This document shows positions 49,075 to 57,300 of a stretch of 64,000 nt of DNA, one piece after another. Each line of letters starts with the position of its first letter. Positions within the stretch are counted from its first letter, which is position 1. The notes beneath the pieces were generated by a model. It had not been told where the DNA came from. It was given only the letters and a program-made list of their open reading frames with translations, and searched no databases. The stretch lies in NCBI GenBank assembly GCA_029577135.1, contig JARQPW010000005.1:1-64000 (forward strand), given 5' to 3'. A program made the translations under genes and the position numbers. The stretch is from Acidimicrobiales bacterium (GTDB lineage Bacteria > Actinomycetota > Acidimicrobiia > Acidimicrobiales > MedAcidi-G1).

Positions 49075-50478
49075 ATGACCGAAACCAGGGGGATTCTCGC
49101 CTACGGCGCCCACGTGCCGTACTGCCGCCTCGACCGGGCGGCGATCTCGGGCGTCATGGGTTCGGGTGGGGGCCGGGGGTGGCGTGCCGTCGCCTCGTTC
49201 GACCAGGACACCACCACGATGGGCGTCGAGGCCGCCCGTCAGGCGCTCGGCTCGACCGACCTTGTCCCGGAGGCACTCTGGTTCTCGACGGTCGCCCCCG
49301 CGTATGTCGACAAGACCAACGCCACCACGGTCCATGCGGCGCTGCGACTCGACGCAGCGGTGCCCGCCCTCGACCTCGGTGGCGCCGTCCGGTCGGCTGT
49401 CGGTTCCCTGCGGGCTGCCCTCGTCGGCCCGGGACGCACCCTCGTGGTGGCGTCCGACCTGCGCGTCGGCCTGCCGACCTCCGCCGATGAGTCCGCAGGT
49501 GGCGATGCCGCAGCCGCCGTCCTCACCGGTTCCGCCACCGACGGTTCCCTCCTCGCCGAATACCTCGGCGGCGCCTCGGCCACCGCCGAGTTCCTCGACC
49601 GCTGGCGCGTCCCCGGCGACGCCACCTCCCGCACCTGGGAGGAGCGCTTCGGAGAGCAGGCATACGGGCCACTCGTCGACCGGGCCTGGGCCGCCGCCCT
49701 CGCCGACACCGGCCTCGACGCCGACGACATCGACACCGCCATCGTCACCGGCCTCCACGGCCGGGCGGTCGAGCGACTCGCTGGCAGGCTCGGCGTGACC
49801 GTCGCCGGCAACCTCGCCGACACGGTCGGCAACAGCGGCGCCGCCCACCCCGCCCTGCTCCTCGCCCACACCCTCGACACCGCCGAGGCCGGACGGGTGC
49901 TCGCCCTCGTCGTGCTCGCCGACGGGGTCGAGGTGCTGTTGTTCCGCACCACCGGCGCCCTCGCCGACGGGCGCCCCTCCCGCAGCGTCGCCGTCCAGGT
50001 CGAGGACCGTGCCGATGTCGCCTACCCGACCTACCTCGCCTGGCGGGGCCTGCTCGAGGTCCAGCCGCCCAACCGCCCGGCCCCCAATCGGCCGTCGGCC
50101 TCCGCCGCCTTGCGCCGCTCCGACTGGAAGCACGGCTTCGTCGGCTCGAAGGACGCCACCACCGGCATCACGCACCTGCCGCCCTCCCGGGTAGGCATCG
50201 GCGGTGGCGCCGTCGACGACATGGAGCCGGCCCCCATGGCCGACACCGGGGGCACCGTCGTCACGTTCACCGTCGACCGGTTGGCCTACTCGCCCAGCCC
50301 GCCCATCGTGTTCGCCGTCGTCGACTTCGACGGCGGCGGCCGCATGCCCGTCGAACTCACCGACGTCGACCCGGCCGAGGTGGCCGTCGGAGGCAGGGTC
50401 GCCATGACCTTCCGGCGGCTCCACACCGCCGACGGCATCCACAACTACTTCTGGAAGGCCCGCCCCGTCCGGGGCTGA
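49075..50478 (+). CDS. HMG-CoA synthase/KAS III-like protein fused to a DUF35 (OB-fold) domain
   Basis: A 467-residue protein. The N-terminal thiolase-fold part (GILAYGAHVPYCRLDR; FDQDTTTMGVEAARQALGS; VGNSGAAHPALLLAHTL near 258) resembles bacterial HMG-CoA-synthase-like proteins. From about residue 345 a DUF35-type segment follows (SDWKHGFVGSKDATTGITHLPPSRVGIGG, then an OB-fold with VTFTVDRLAYSPSPPIVFAVVDFDGGGRMPVELTDVDP). The CxxCG...C zinc-ribbon cysteines expected in DUF35 are absent. These proteins typically team with the adjacent thiolase. ATG 49075 is preceded by GAGGACG; the thiolase starts 11 bp later. Confidence 0.83.
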   Translation: MTETRGILAYGAHVPYCRLDRAAISGVMGSGGGRGWRAVASFDQDTTTMGVEAARQALGSTDLVPEALWFSTVAPAYVDKTNATTVHAALRLDAAVPALDLGGAVRSAVGSLRAALVGPGRTLVVASDLRVGLPTSADESAGGDAAAAVLTGSATDGSLLAEYLGGASATAEFLDRWRVPGDATSRTWEERFGEQAYGPLVDRAWAAALADTGLDADDIDTAIVTGLHGRAVERLAGRLGVTVAGNLADTVGNSGAAHPALLLAHTLDTAEAGRVLALVVLADGVEVLLFRTTGALADGRPSRSVAVQVEDRADVAYPTYLAWRGLLEVQPPNRPAPNRPSASAALRRSDWKHGFVGSKDATTGITHLPPSRVGIGGGAVDDMEPAPMADTGGTVVTFTVDRLAYSPSPPIVFAVVDFDGGGRMPVELTDVDPAEVAVGGRVAMTFRRLHTADGIHNYFWKARPVRG

Positions 50479-50489
50479 GGAGGCGCACG

Positions 50490-51683
50490 ATGGCTTCGCA
50501 CGGGATCCGGGACCGGGTGGCGATCGTCGGGATGGGCTGCACGCCCTTCCGCGAGCACTGGGACAGGTCGCTCGACGACCTCCTCATCGACGCCGCAGGC
50601 CTCGCCCTCGACTCGGCGGGCGTCACGAAGGACGACCTCGATGCGTACTGGTTCGGCACCTCCCAGTCGGCCGCCTCCGGCATCGCGCTGGCCACGCCGC
50701 TGCGCCTGTCCGGCAAGCCCGTCACCCGCGTCGAGAACTACTGCGCCACCGGCTCCGAGGCGCTGCGGCAGGCCTGCTACGCGGTGGCGTCGGGTGCCTA
50801 CGACTCGGCCATGGCCATCGGCGCCGAGAAGGCCAAGGACGGCGGCTACCAGGGGCTCAACGCCTTCCCGATCCCCACCGACGGCACCAACCGGACGCTC
50901 ACCGCAGCCGCCATGTTCAGCCTCATCATCCCCGCCTACGCCGAGCGCTACGGGGTCGACGAGGACGAGCTGCGCCGGGTCGTCGCACGCATCGCCGAGA
51001 AGAACCACTTCAACGGCGCCCGCAACCCGCTGGCCCAGTTCCGGCGTGAGACCTCCGCCGACGCCATCTGCGAGATGCCGGCGATCGCCGGACGCCTCTC
51101 GGTGTTCGACTGCGCCGGCGTCGCCGACGGTGCCGCCGCCGCCATCGTGGTGCGGGCCGAGGACGCCCTCCGCTACACCGACACGCCCCTCTACGTGAAG
51201 GCGCTTGCGCTGGTCGCCGGCGACAGCAGCGGCCTCATCGACCCCGACTACGACTTCACGACCCTGCCCGAGTGTGCCGCGGCCGCCGCCGACGCCTACG
51301 CCCAGGCCGGCATCACCGACCCGCGTGCCGAACTGGCCCTGGCCGAAGTGCACGACTGCTTCACGCCCACCGAACTGGTGCTCATGGAGGACCTCGGCTT
51401 CAGCGAGCCCGGCACCGCGTGGCGCGATGTCCTCGACGGCACGTTCGACCTCGACGGGGAACTACCCGTCAACACCGACGGCGGCCTCAAGAGCTTCGGG
51501 CACCCCGTCGGCGCCAGCGGCCTACGGATGCACTACGAAGCCTGGATCCAGCTCCGCGACCGGGCTCCCGAAGAACGGCGAGTGAATTTACGTGGCCGCA
51601 CGAAGGCGTTGATCCACAATCTCGGTGGGTATCCAGGCGAAATGCTCTCTTTTGTCGGCATCGTCGGGACTGGGCTGGACTAG
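50490..51683 (+). CDS. Thiolase-family acyl-CoA acyltransferase/lyase (SCP-x/Ltp-like)
   Basis: A 397-residue thiolase-fold enzyme: RVAIVGMGCTPFREHWDRSLDDLL at the N-terminus, nucleophile Cys in VENYCATGSEALRQACYAV near 85-103, EVHDCFTPTELVLMEDLG near 285 and SFGHPVGASGLRMHYE near 333 (GHPxGxSG). Members act as thiolases or retro-aldol lyases when paired with DUF35 proteins, as in steroid side-chain removal. The last about 35 codons contain AAT, TTA, TAT, TCT, TTT and ACT, unlike the rest of the gene, while the protein sequence (RTKALIHNLGGYPGEMLSFVGIVG) stays family-like. GAGG precedes ATG 50490. Confidence 0.87.
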   Translation: MASHGIRDRVAIVGMGCTPFREHWDRSLDDLLIDAAGLALDSAGVTKDDLDAYWFGTSQSAASGIALATPLRLSGKPVTRVENYCATGSEALRQACYAVASGAYDSAMAIGAEKAKDGGYQGLNAFPIPTDGTNRTLTAAAMFSLIIPAYAERYGVDEDELRRVVARIAEKNHFNGARNPLAQFRRETSADAICEMPAIAGRLSVFDCAGVADGAAAAIVVRAEDALRYTDTPLYVKALALVAGDSSGLIDPDYDFTTLPECAAAAADAYAQAGITDPRAELALAEVHDCFTPTELVLMEDLGFSEPGTAWRDVLDGTFDLDGELPVNTDGGLKSFGHPVGASGLRMHYEAWIQLRDRAPEERRVNLRGRTKALIHNLGGYPGEMLSFVGIVGTGLD

Positions 51684-51692
51684 CCCATTCTT

Positions 51693-51970
51693 GTTTCTGT
51701 CCGGGCGACGGCGGCGGCGTCGCAACTCGCTCCGGTCAGACGCTCACGCTCGCTCGCCGTCGACGCTGTTTGAGCGCCGCTGTGTGTGATGCCAACGTCC
51801 CCGCAGAGCGGGAGTCGAGACAACCCCGGAGGGGTGGGATCGAGGGGTTGGGGGGTCGTGGCGCCGGGCTCCCTTGTGCGGGAGGGGCCGGGACGTCGGG
51901 GTGGTTTGCGAACGACGTTGTGCCAGCCGGAGGAGCAGGCTGCCCCGGCGGCCCGGCCCCGGACAGAAAC
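51693..51970. repeat. Non-coding 278-bp segment bounded by 13-bp inverted repeats
   Basis: GTTTCTGTCCGGG (51693-51705) and its exact reverse complement (51958-51970) bound the gap between the convergent thiolase and MDMPI genes. The inside is G-rich with internal hairpins (CCCGC-AGA-GCGGG; CCCC-GGA-GGGG). No frame looks coding, and no target-site duplication is evident. It could be a small non-autonomous element, a structured RNA or a terminator array for both genes. Confidence 0.5.
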
Positions 51971-51979
51971 AGAGAGCCT

Positions 51980-52696
51980 CTACGGCGCCACTGAAGACCA
52001 GGCGTCGAGCAACTCCTCGTCGCCGAAGCACTCGAGGGTGGCGCGGCCCCTTCCCCAGAGGTAGAGGAGGAGGTCGGAGGCAGATCCCCGTGCGGCGGCG
52101 TCGCCCTTGGCGTGCTCGAACGACACCACCAACTCGCCGTCGACGTTCGCCAGGAGCCACTCGCCCTCGCCGTCAGTGCGGTGCAGGTGCAGCGAGCCCT
52201 CCGGGTACTCGATGGCCCCGCTGCTGCGCAGGCGGGAGCGCAGGCCGACCTCGATCAGTTCGGTGATCCCGTCCGTCGCCAGGTCGGCGTCGATCGGCTC
52301 GCCCGTACCCGCAGCCTCCTGGGCGTCCCAGCGGTGCACCGAGGTCTCATGGGCCATGCGGCGGCACCACCAGCCGGCCCGCTGGTCGTCGGTCCAGTTC
52401 CACGCCGGAGCATCGTGGTCGACGTCACTCAGGAAGGCGACAGCCCGGTCGAGCAGGTCGGACATCGACTCGTCGGGGTCGGGGGAGGGCCGCTGGGGAC
52501 CACTCACGTCGCCGGACTCGACCTGGCTGATGGCGAAGTTCCAGACCATTGCCACGTGCTCGGCCAGTCCGGTATTCGTCCACTCGGGGCACGCCACCAC
52601 CTGGGCCTCGGGTGCGGCCTCGACAGCGGCGATCAGTGCCCGGCCGTCGGTGCTGAGGTGGGCGAGGTAGGCGTCGTTGGTGAGCTGATGGTCCAT
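51980..52696 (-). CDS. Maleylpyruvate isomerase-family (MDMPI) protein
   Basis: A 238-residue DinB-like protein: MDHQLTNDAYLAHLSTDGRALIAAVEAAP, VVACPEWTNTGLAEHVAMVWNFAISQVESG near 33-62 (His metal ligand), WWCRRMAHETSVHRWDAQEAAG near 112-133 with the ExxxHRWDA metal motif. A short beta-rich C-terminal MDMPI domain follows (LHLHRTDGEGEWLLANVDGELVVSFEHAKGDAAARGSASDLLLYLWGR). A mycothiol-linked activity is the family expectation. ATG 52696 is used; ATG 52708 four codons earlier is also in frame. Confidence 0.83.
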   Translation of the reverse strand: MDHQLTNDAYLAHLSTDGRALIAAVEAAPEAQVVACPEWTNTGLAEHVAMVWNFAISQVESGDVSGPQRPSPDPDESMSDLLDRAVAFLSDVDHDAPAWNWTDDQRAGWWCRRMAHETSVHRWDAQEAAGTGEPIDADLATDGITELIEVGLRSRLRSSGAIEYPEGSLHLHRTDGEGEWLLANVDGELVVSFEHAKGDAAARGSASDLLLYLWGRGRATLECFGDEELLDAWSSVAP

Positions 52697-52724
52697 GGCG
52701 TGGATCATGGCCGCCCCGTCGGCG

Positions 52725-53606
52725 TCAGGACGGATCGGACCCGCCCGACGGCCGGTCCTGTTCCCGGAGGAACGCCTCGAACTCGGCGGCCAGGTCGTCG
52801 CCGCTGGGCAGCATCTCCTCGGTCTCGTCGGCCTCGGTCTCCAGTCTCTGGACGTACTCGGAGATCTCGGCATCGACGTTGACGGCGGCTTCGACATGTC
52901 GCTGCCACTCGGCGGACGGACCGTCGAGGTCTGCATAGCCGGTCTCGACCCCCGTGACCTGCTCGAAGCGTCGCAGCAGGGCGCGGGTCGCCTTCGGGTT
53001 GGGCGTGTCCGGCACGTAGTGGGGGACCGACACCCGTAGCGAGATCACCGGGATGCCGGCTCGGTCCAGGGCGTCGTGAAGCACGCCGATCAGCCCCGTG
53101 GGACCCTGGTATGAGGGGCGGTCGAGGCTGAGGCGCTCGGCCAGTCGGGGGTTGGTCGAACTGGCGACGACGCCGAGGGGCCGCGTGTGGGGCGCCATGC
53201 CGGCCATGGCGCCCATGGTCACCACCGACTCGGCGCCGGTGTGCCCGACCACCTCGACCAGTGTCTCTGCGAACGTGCGCCAGCGCAGGTGCGGCTCGAC
53301 GCCGGACATGAGGACGAGGTCACGGGGGGCCTCGTCGCCGTGTGCCACCAGCACCTCGTTCGCCGGCCAGTGCAGGCGTCGTTTCCCCGCGTCGTCGAAC
53401 TTGACGACCGGTCGCTCCTGGGTGAAGTCGTAGAACGTCTCGGGGTCGACATCGCCGACGATGGCGGCATCGAACCGGTCGGCCATCCACGTCACCGCAG
53501 CAGTCGCCGCACCGGAGGCGTCGAAGAGGCCGCGGTAGGCGACGGCCACGATCGGCCGGTCCAGGTCCCCACGCAGGTCATCGACCTGCCAGCGCAACTC
53601 CTCCAT
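52725..53606 (-). CDS. PAC2 family protein (proteasome-assembly-chaperone-like)
   Basis: A 293-residue actinobacterial PAC2 protein: MEELRWQVDDLRGDLDRPIVAVAYRGLFDASGAATAAVTWMADRFDAAIVGDVDPETFYDFTQERPVV over the first 70 residues, VLMSGVEPHLRWRTFAETLVEVVGHTGAESVVTMGAMAGMAPHTRP near 96-141, RVSVPHYVPDTPNPKATRALLRRFEQVTG near 191. Relatives chaperone proteasome assembly in eukaryotes and archaea; the role in bacteria is open. The start is set by family alignment at ATG 53606. The MDMPI gene follows 28 bp later. Confidence 0.87.
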   Translation of the reverse strand: MEELRWQVDDLRGDLDRPIVAVAYRGLFDASGAATAAVTWMADRFDAAIVGDVDPETFYDFTQERPVVKFDDAGKRRLHWPANEVLVAHGDEAPRDLVLMSGVEPHLRWRTFAETLVEVVGHTGAESVVTMGAMAGMAPHTRPLGVVASSTNPRLAERLSLDRPSYQGPTGLIGVLHDALDRAGIPVISLRVSVPHYVPDTPNPKATRALLRRFEQVTGVETGYADLDGPSAEWQRHVEAAVNVDAEISEYVQRLETEADETEEMLPSGDDLAAEFEAFLREQDRPSGGSDPS

Positions 53607-53699
53607 CCGGACACACTCGCGCACTTGTACAGGGCCTGACCACTACTCGCGGCTGTGCCGGGCACGTCCAGTGTCATGCCGTCGTGGGACGATGCGCCG

Positions 53700-54974
53700 A
53701 TGGACGCCCCGGACCGCGATTCCCCGGGACCGTCGGGGCGTCCCGGCCGGTGGGTGCTGTTCGCCGGGGTCTACGCCGTCTACTTCGCCTTCGGTGTCGT
53801 GGCGTTGTCGATCCCGCCCCTGGTCGGGGAGGTGCGAGCCGACCTGGGCCTCAGCCGTGCCGGCATGGGGCTCGCCCTCGGCGCCTGGCAGCTCGTGTAC
53901 CTGGGATCGGCACCGCCGGCCGGTCGTCTTGTCGACCGACTCGGGGTCCGCCGGGCGATGGTGATCGGCGCACTCGTCGTCATCGCCAGTGGACTCCTCC
54001 GGGCTGCCGCCGGCAACCTGCTGGCACTGTGGGCCGCCATCGCCCTGTTCGGCGTCGGCGGGCCGCTGATCTCGGCAGGTGCCCCCCGGGCGGTTGCCCT
54101 CTGGTTCGACGACCGGCGCGAGCGCCGGGTCGCCGTCGGCGTCTACAGCACCGCACCGGCGCTGGGCGGCATGGTCACGCTGGTGTTGTCCAACTCGGTG
54201 CTCATGCCGCTCACCGGATCATGGCGCTGGACGGTCGTGATCGAGACCGGCTCGATGGCCCTGGCGCTGGTCGCCTGGCTCGTCGTCACGGGCCGCATCC
54301 GGGCGCCGATGTCGAGCAGCGAGGCCGACGAGGCCGGTGCGGCCGGCGCCTGGCGGGTGCTCGTACGCGATCCCCGGATCCGGCTGGTCCTGGCGCTCGG
54401 CCTGGGCGTCTTCTTCGTCACCCACGGCCTCGGTGGCTGGATGCCTGCCCTGTTGCGCACCCACAGCGGCTTCTCGTCGATGGCGGCCGCCAACTGGGTG
54501 GCGGTCGGCAGCGGTGTCGGCGTCGTCGTCTCGCTCTGGTTGCCCGGGAAGGCCGACGGCCGACGGCTCCCGTTCATCCTGTCCGGGGTGCTGTTGTTCG
54601 TTTCGGTGGCGCTGCTCGTAGTCCTGGTCGCCCCGACGGTGTTCGACCCGCTGCCCGTGGCCGCCGCCGGCGTCCGTGCGGTGCTGGTGCCACTGGTGCT
54701 CGTCGCCCTCATGGAGTCGAAGGCGGTCGGCCCCCACAACATGGGCATCGCCTACGGCCTGTGGTTCGCGGTCGCCGAGTTGGGCGGCGTCTCCGGTCCG
54801 CTGGCGATGGGCTGGGTGGCCGACACCGACCTCGGGTTCGGCGGTGCGCTGGTGCTCATGTCGGTGGCCTGCGTGTTCGTGGCCATAGTGGCGACGCGGC
54901 TGCGCGGCGCCGGGGGCCCGGAAGTAGGTTCGGTGTCGTCCGCCGCAGACGTGCCGGCCGAGGAGCGCCCGTGA
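53700..54974 (+). CDS. Major facilitator superfamily transporter
   Basis: A 424-residue permease with twelve hydrophobic helices. MFS signature after helix 2: GRLVDRLGVRRAMVIGA near 80-96, and WFDDRRERRVAVGVYSTAPALGGM near 141-164 (helix 4-5 loop and motif C-like segment). The C-terminal half begins VLVRDPRIRLVLALGLGVFF. It resembles CynX/NarK-type and organic-anion permeases. Its end overlaps the sulfatase GTG start by 4 bp, so it may import that enzyme's sulfated substrate (inference). ATG 53700 is chosen by family alignment. Confidence 0.83.
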   Translation: MDAPDRDSPGPSGRPGRWVLFAGVYAVYFAFGVVALSIPPLVGEVRADLGLSRAGMGLALGAWQLVYLGSAPPAGRLVDRLGVRRAMVIGALVVIASGLLRAAAGNLLALWAAIALFGVGGPLISAGAPRAVALWFDDRRERRVAVGVYSTAPALGGMVTLVLSNSVLMPLTGSWRWTVVIETGSMALALVAWLVVTGRIRAPMSSSEADEAGAAGAWRVLVRDPRIRLVLALGLGVFFVTHGLGGWMPALLRTHSGFSSMAAANWVAVGSGVGVVVSLWLPGKADGRRLPFILSGVLLFVSVALLVVLVAPTVFDPLPVAAAGVRAVLVPLVLVALMESKAVGPHNMGIAYGLWFAVAELGGVSGPLAMGWVADTDLGFGGALVLMSVACVFVAIVATRLRGAGGPEVGSVSSAADVPAEERP

Positions 54975-57292
54975 CCGACCAGGATCCGACTCAGCCGTAC
55001 GCCGGCTTCGAGGGCGAGGTGGGCCGCGTGCTCGCCGCATCGACCCCGTGGTGGCCCGGGCAGCCGACCGCCCCGACCGGCGCCCCGAACGTGGTCGTCA
55101 TGCTGTGCGACGACCTGGGCTTCGCCGACATCGGCTGCTACGGCTCCGAGATCGACACGCCCCACCTCGACCGGCTCGCCGACGAGGGCCTGCGCTACAC
55201 CAACTTCCACGTCAACCCGATGTGCTCGCCGACCCGGGCCTCGCTGTTGACCGGCCTCAACCACCACCTCGCCGGCCTCGCCACCGTCTGCCACCGCGAT
55301 CCCGGGTTCCCCGGCTACGCCATGGAGATCCGCGACAACGCCGTCACCATGGCTGAGGTCCTGCGGGACGCCGGTTGGGCCACGCTCATGGTCGGCAAGT
55401 GGCACCTCTGCAAGGACTCCAACCTCACCGAGGCCGGCCCGCGGCACGGCTGGCCCTGCCAGAAGGGGTTCGACCGCTTCTACGGGATCCTCGACGGCTT
55501 CACGAACTTCCACCAGCCGCACCGACTCTACGAGGACAACCACGTCGTCCAGGTCGACCAGTACCCCGACGACTACTACTTCACCGACGACCTCACCGAC
55601 CGTGCCCTCGACATGGTCCGCCAGGTGCGCTCCGGGCATCCCACCAAGCCGTGGTTCCTCTACTTCGCACACGGCGCCGTCCACGCACCACTCCAGGTAA
55701 AGGCCGCCGACGCCGAGAAGTACCGGGGCGACTACGCCGACGGCTGGGACGCCGTGCGACAGCGTCGCTTCGAGCGCCAGCAGGAACTGGGGGTGGTCCC
55801 GGAGGGCGCCGTGCTGCCGCCCCGCAACACGGAGCCGAACCACGCCGTCGAGGCATGGGACGACCTCACCGACATGGAGCGCGAGGTCTTCGCCCGCTAT
55901 CAGGAGGTCTACGCAGGAATGGTGGACAACGTCGACCAGAACTTCGGACGGCTGCGGGCCGAACTCGAGGCCATGGGGGAGTGGGACAACACCATCGTCG
56001 TGTTCACCTCCGACAACGGCGGGTCGCGTGAGGGCCAGGAGCGGGGCACCTCGTCCTACTTCCGCACCCTGCTGGCCCACACCCTGGGCTCCAGCCCGTT
56101 CGACGACCTCGAGGTGGACCACGCCCGCCTCGACCTCATAGGTGGTCCGCAGACACTTCCGCACTACCCGATGGGCTGGGCGATGGTGTCGGGCACGCCG
56201 TTCCGCCTCTACAAGATCAACACCCACCAGGGTGGCCACCAGGTCCCCTGCATCGTCTCGAAGGGCACTGGCCTGGTGGGCGGTGGCGGCCTGCGCACCC
56301 AGTACCAGCACGTCACCGACCTGCTGCCCACGGTGCTCGACCTCGTCGGCGTCGACCTGCCGACCACCAGGCACGGACAACCCCTCCCGGCGTCCGCCGG
56401 CTCGAGCTTCACGACGTCGCTCGCCGATCCCGACACGCCCTCGACGCACCCGGAGCAGTACTACGAACAGGCCGGCCACCGGGGCTTCTACCGGGACGGC
56501 TGGTCGGCCGTGACCTGCCACGGCCGGCGGAAGCCGTTCAGCGAGGACACCTGGGAGCTCCACCACCTCGCCGAGGATCCGACCGAGAGCCGTGACCTCG
56601 CCGACGAACACCCCGAGAAGCTGGCCGAACTCCAGGAGGCGTGGGAGCAGGCCGCCTGGGCCAACCAGGTCTTCCCCCTCGACGAGGGCAGCGGCGTCAA
56701 CTACATCCAGCGTCCGCCCTGGGAGGAGGTGCTGGCCGAACCGGCCACCTTCCTGCCCGGCACCCCGACCGTAGAGCGCTACCGGTCGGTGCAGTTCATC
56801 AACTTCCGCTCGTTCACCGTCGACGTGGCCCTCGAATACGCCGCCGGCGACGAGGGCGTCCTCGTGGCCCACGGCGACCAGGGCGGCGGCTACTCCCTCT
56901 ACGTCGAGGGCGGACACCTCTTCCTGGCATTCAACGGCTACGGGGTGATGACCGTGGTCGACGGCGGGCCGCTCTCCGCCGGCGCCTCGCTGGTCACCCT
57001 CGAGGTGGAAGCCCCCGGCGGCATGGTGCTCCACGCCACCCTCCGGGTCGACGGCGACGTGGTCGGCGAGGCACGGGACCTGCCGGCGCTCACCTCGATG
57101 GCGCCGTTCGAGGGCATCGACGTCGGCATCGACCGCCGGTCGCCGGTCTCGTGGGAGATCTATGGACGCCACGGCGCCTTCCCGTGGACCGGCACGCTCC
57201 ACTCGGTGACCTACACGCCCGGCGAACTCGCCCCGGACGCCGGAGCCCGCTGGCTCGACGTGCTCCGGGAGTCCGCCTCCCGGTACGAGTAG
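54971..57292 (+). CDS. Large arylsulfatase (formylglycine type, 773 aa)
   Basis: Sulfatase domain from about residue 35: NVVVMLCDDLGFADIGCYGSEIDTPHLDRLADEGLRYTNFH. The modification motif is CSPTR in NPMCSPTRASLLTG near residues 88-101, with VGKWHLCKDSNL near 139, FAHGAVHAP near 232 and FTSDNGGSREG near 345 giving further metal and sulfate ligands. The last about 160 residues form a beta-rich domain (VQFINFRSFTVDVALEYAAGDEGVLVAHGDQGGGYSLYVEGGHLFLAFN) common in the AtsA group. There is no signal peptide, so a cytoplasmic site paired with the permease is likely. GTG 54971 is coupled to the MFS gene. Confidence 0.9.
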   Translation: MTDQDPTQPYAGFEGEVGRVLAASTPWWPGQPTAPTGAPNVVVMLCDDLGFADIGCYGSEIDTPHLDRLADEGLRYTNFHVNPMCSPTRASLLTGLNHHLAGLATVCHRDPGFPGYAMEIRDNAVTMAEVLRDAGWATLMVGKWHLCKDSNLTEAGPRHGWPCQKGFDRFYGILDGFTNFHQPHRLYEDNHVVQVDQYPDDYYFTDDLTDRALDMVRQVRSGHPTKPWFLYFAHGAVHAPLQVKAADAEKYRGDYADGWDAVRQRRFERQQELGVVPEGAVLPPRNTEPNHAVEAWDDLTDMEREVFARYQEVYAGMVDNVDQNFGRLRAELEAMGEWDNTIVVFTSDNGGSREGQERGTSSYFRTLLAHTLGSSPFDDLEVDHARLDLIGGPQTLPHYPMGWAMVSGTPFRLYKINTHQGGHQVPCIVSKGTGLVGGGGLRTQYQHVTDLLPTVLDLVGVDLPTTRHGQPLPASAGSSFTTSLADPDTPSTHPEQYYEQAGHRGFYRDGWSAVTCHGRRKPFSEDTWELHHLAEDPTESRDLADEHPEKLAELQEAWEQAAWANQVFPLDEGSGVNYIQRPPWEEVLAEPATFLPGTPTVERYRSVQFINFRSFTVDVALEYAAGDEGVLVAHGDQGGGYSLYVEGGHLFLAFNGYGVMTVVDGGPLSAGASLVTLEVEAPGGMVLHATLRVDGDVVGEARDLPALTSMAPFEGIDVGIDRRSPVSWEIYGRHGAFPWTGTLHSVTYTPGELAPDAGARWLDVLRESASRYE

Positions 57293-57300
57293 GCACGATC

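Noticed and set aside
47740-50442. A 900-codon minus-strand frame spanning the CoA-transferase and the opposite gene
   Set aside because: Only 47740-48990 encodes a CaiB protein; the rest is antisense to the HMG-CoA-synthase-like gene, which has a ribosome site and an operator.
53684-57292. A 1202-codon plus-strand frame reading through the MFS and sulfatase genes
   Set aside because: The first 430 codons are an Arg/Pro-rich shadow of the MFS gene; only the part from 54971 is a real sulfatase.
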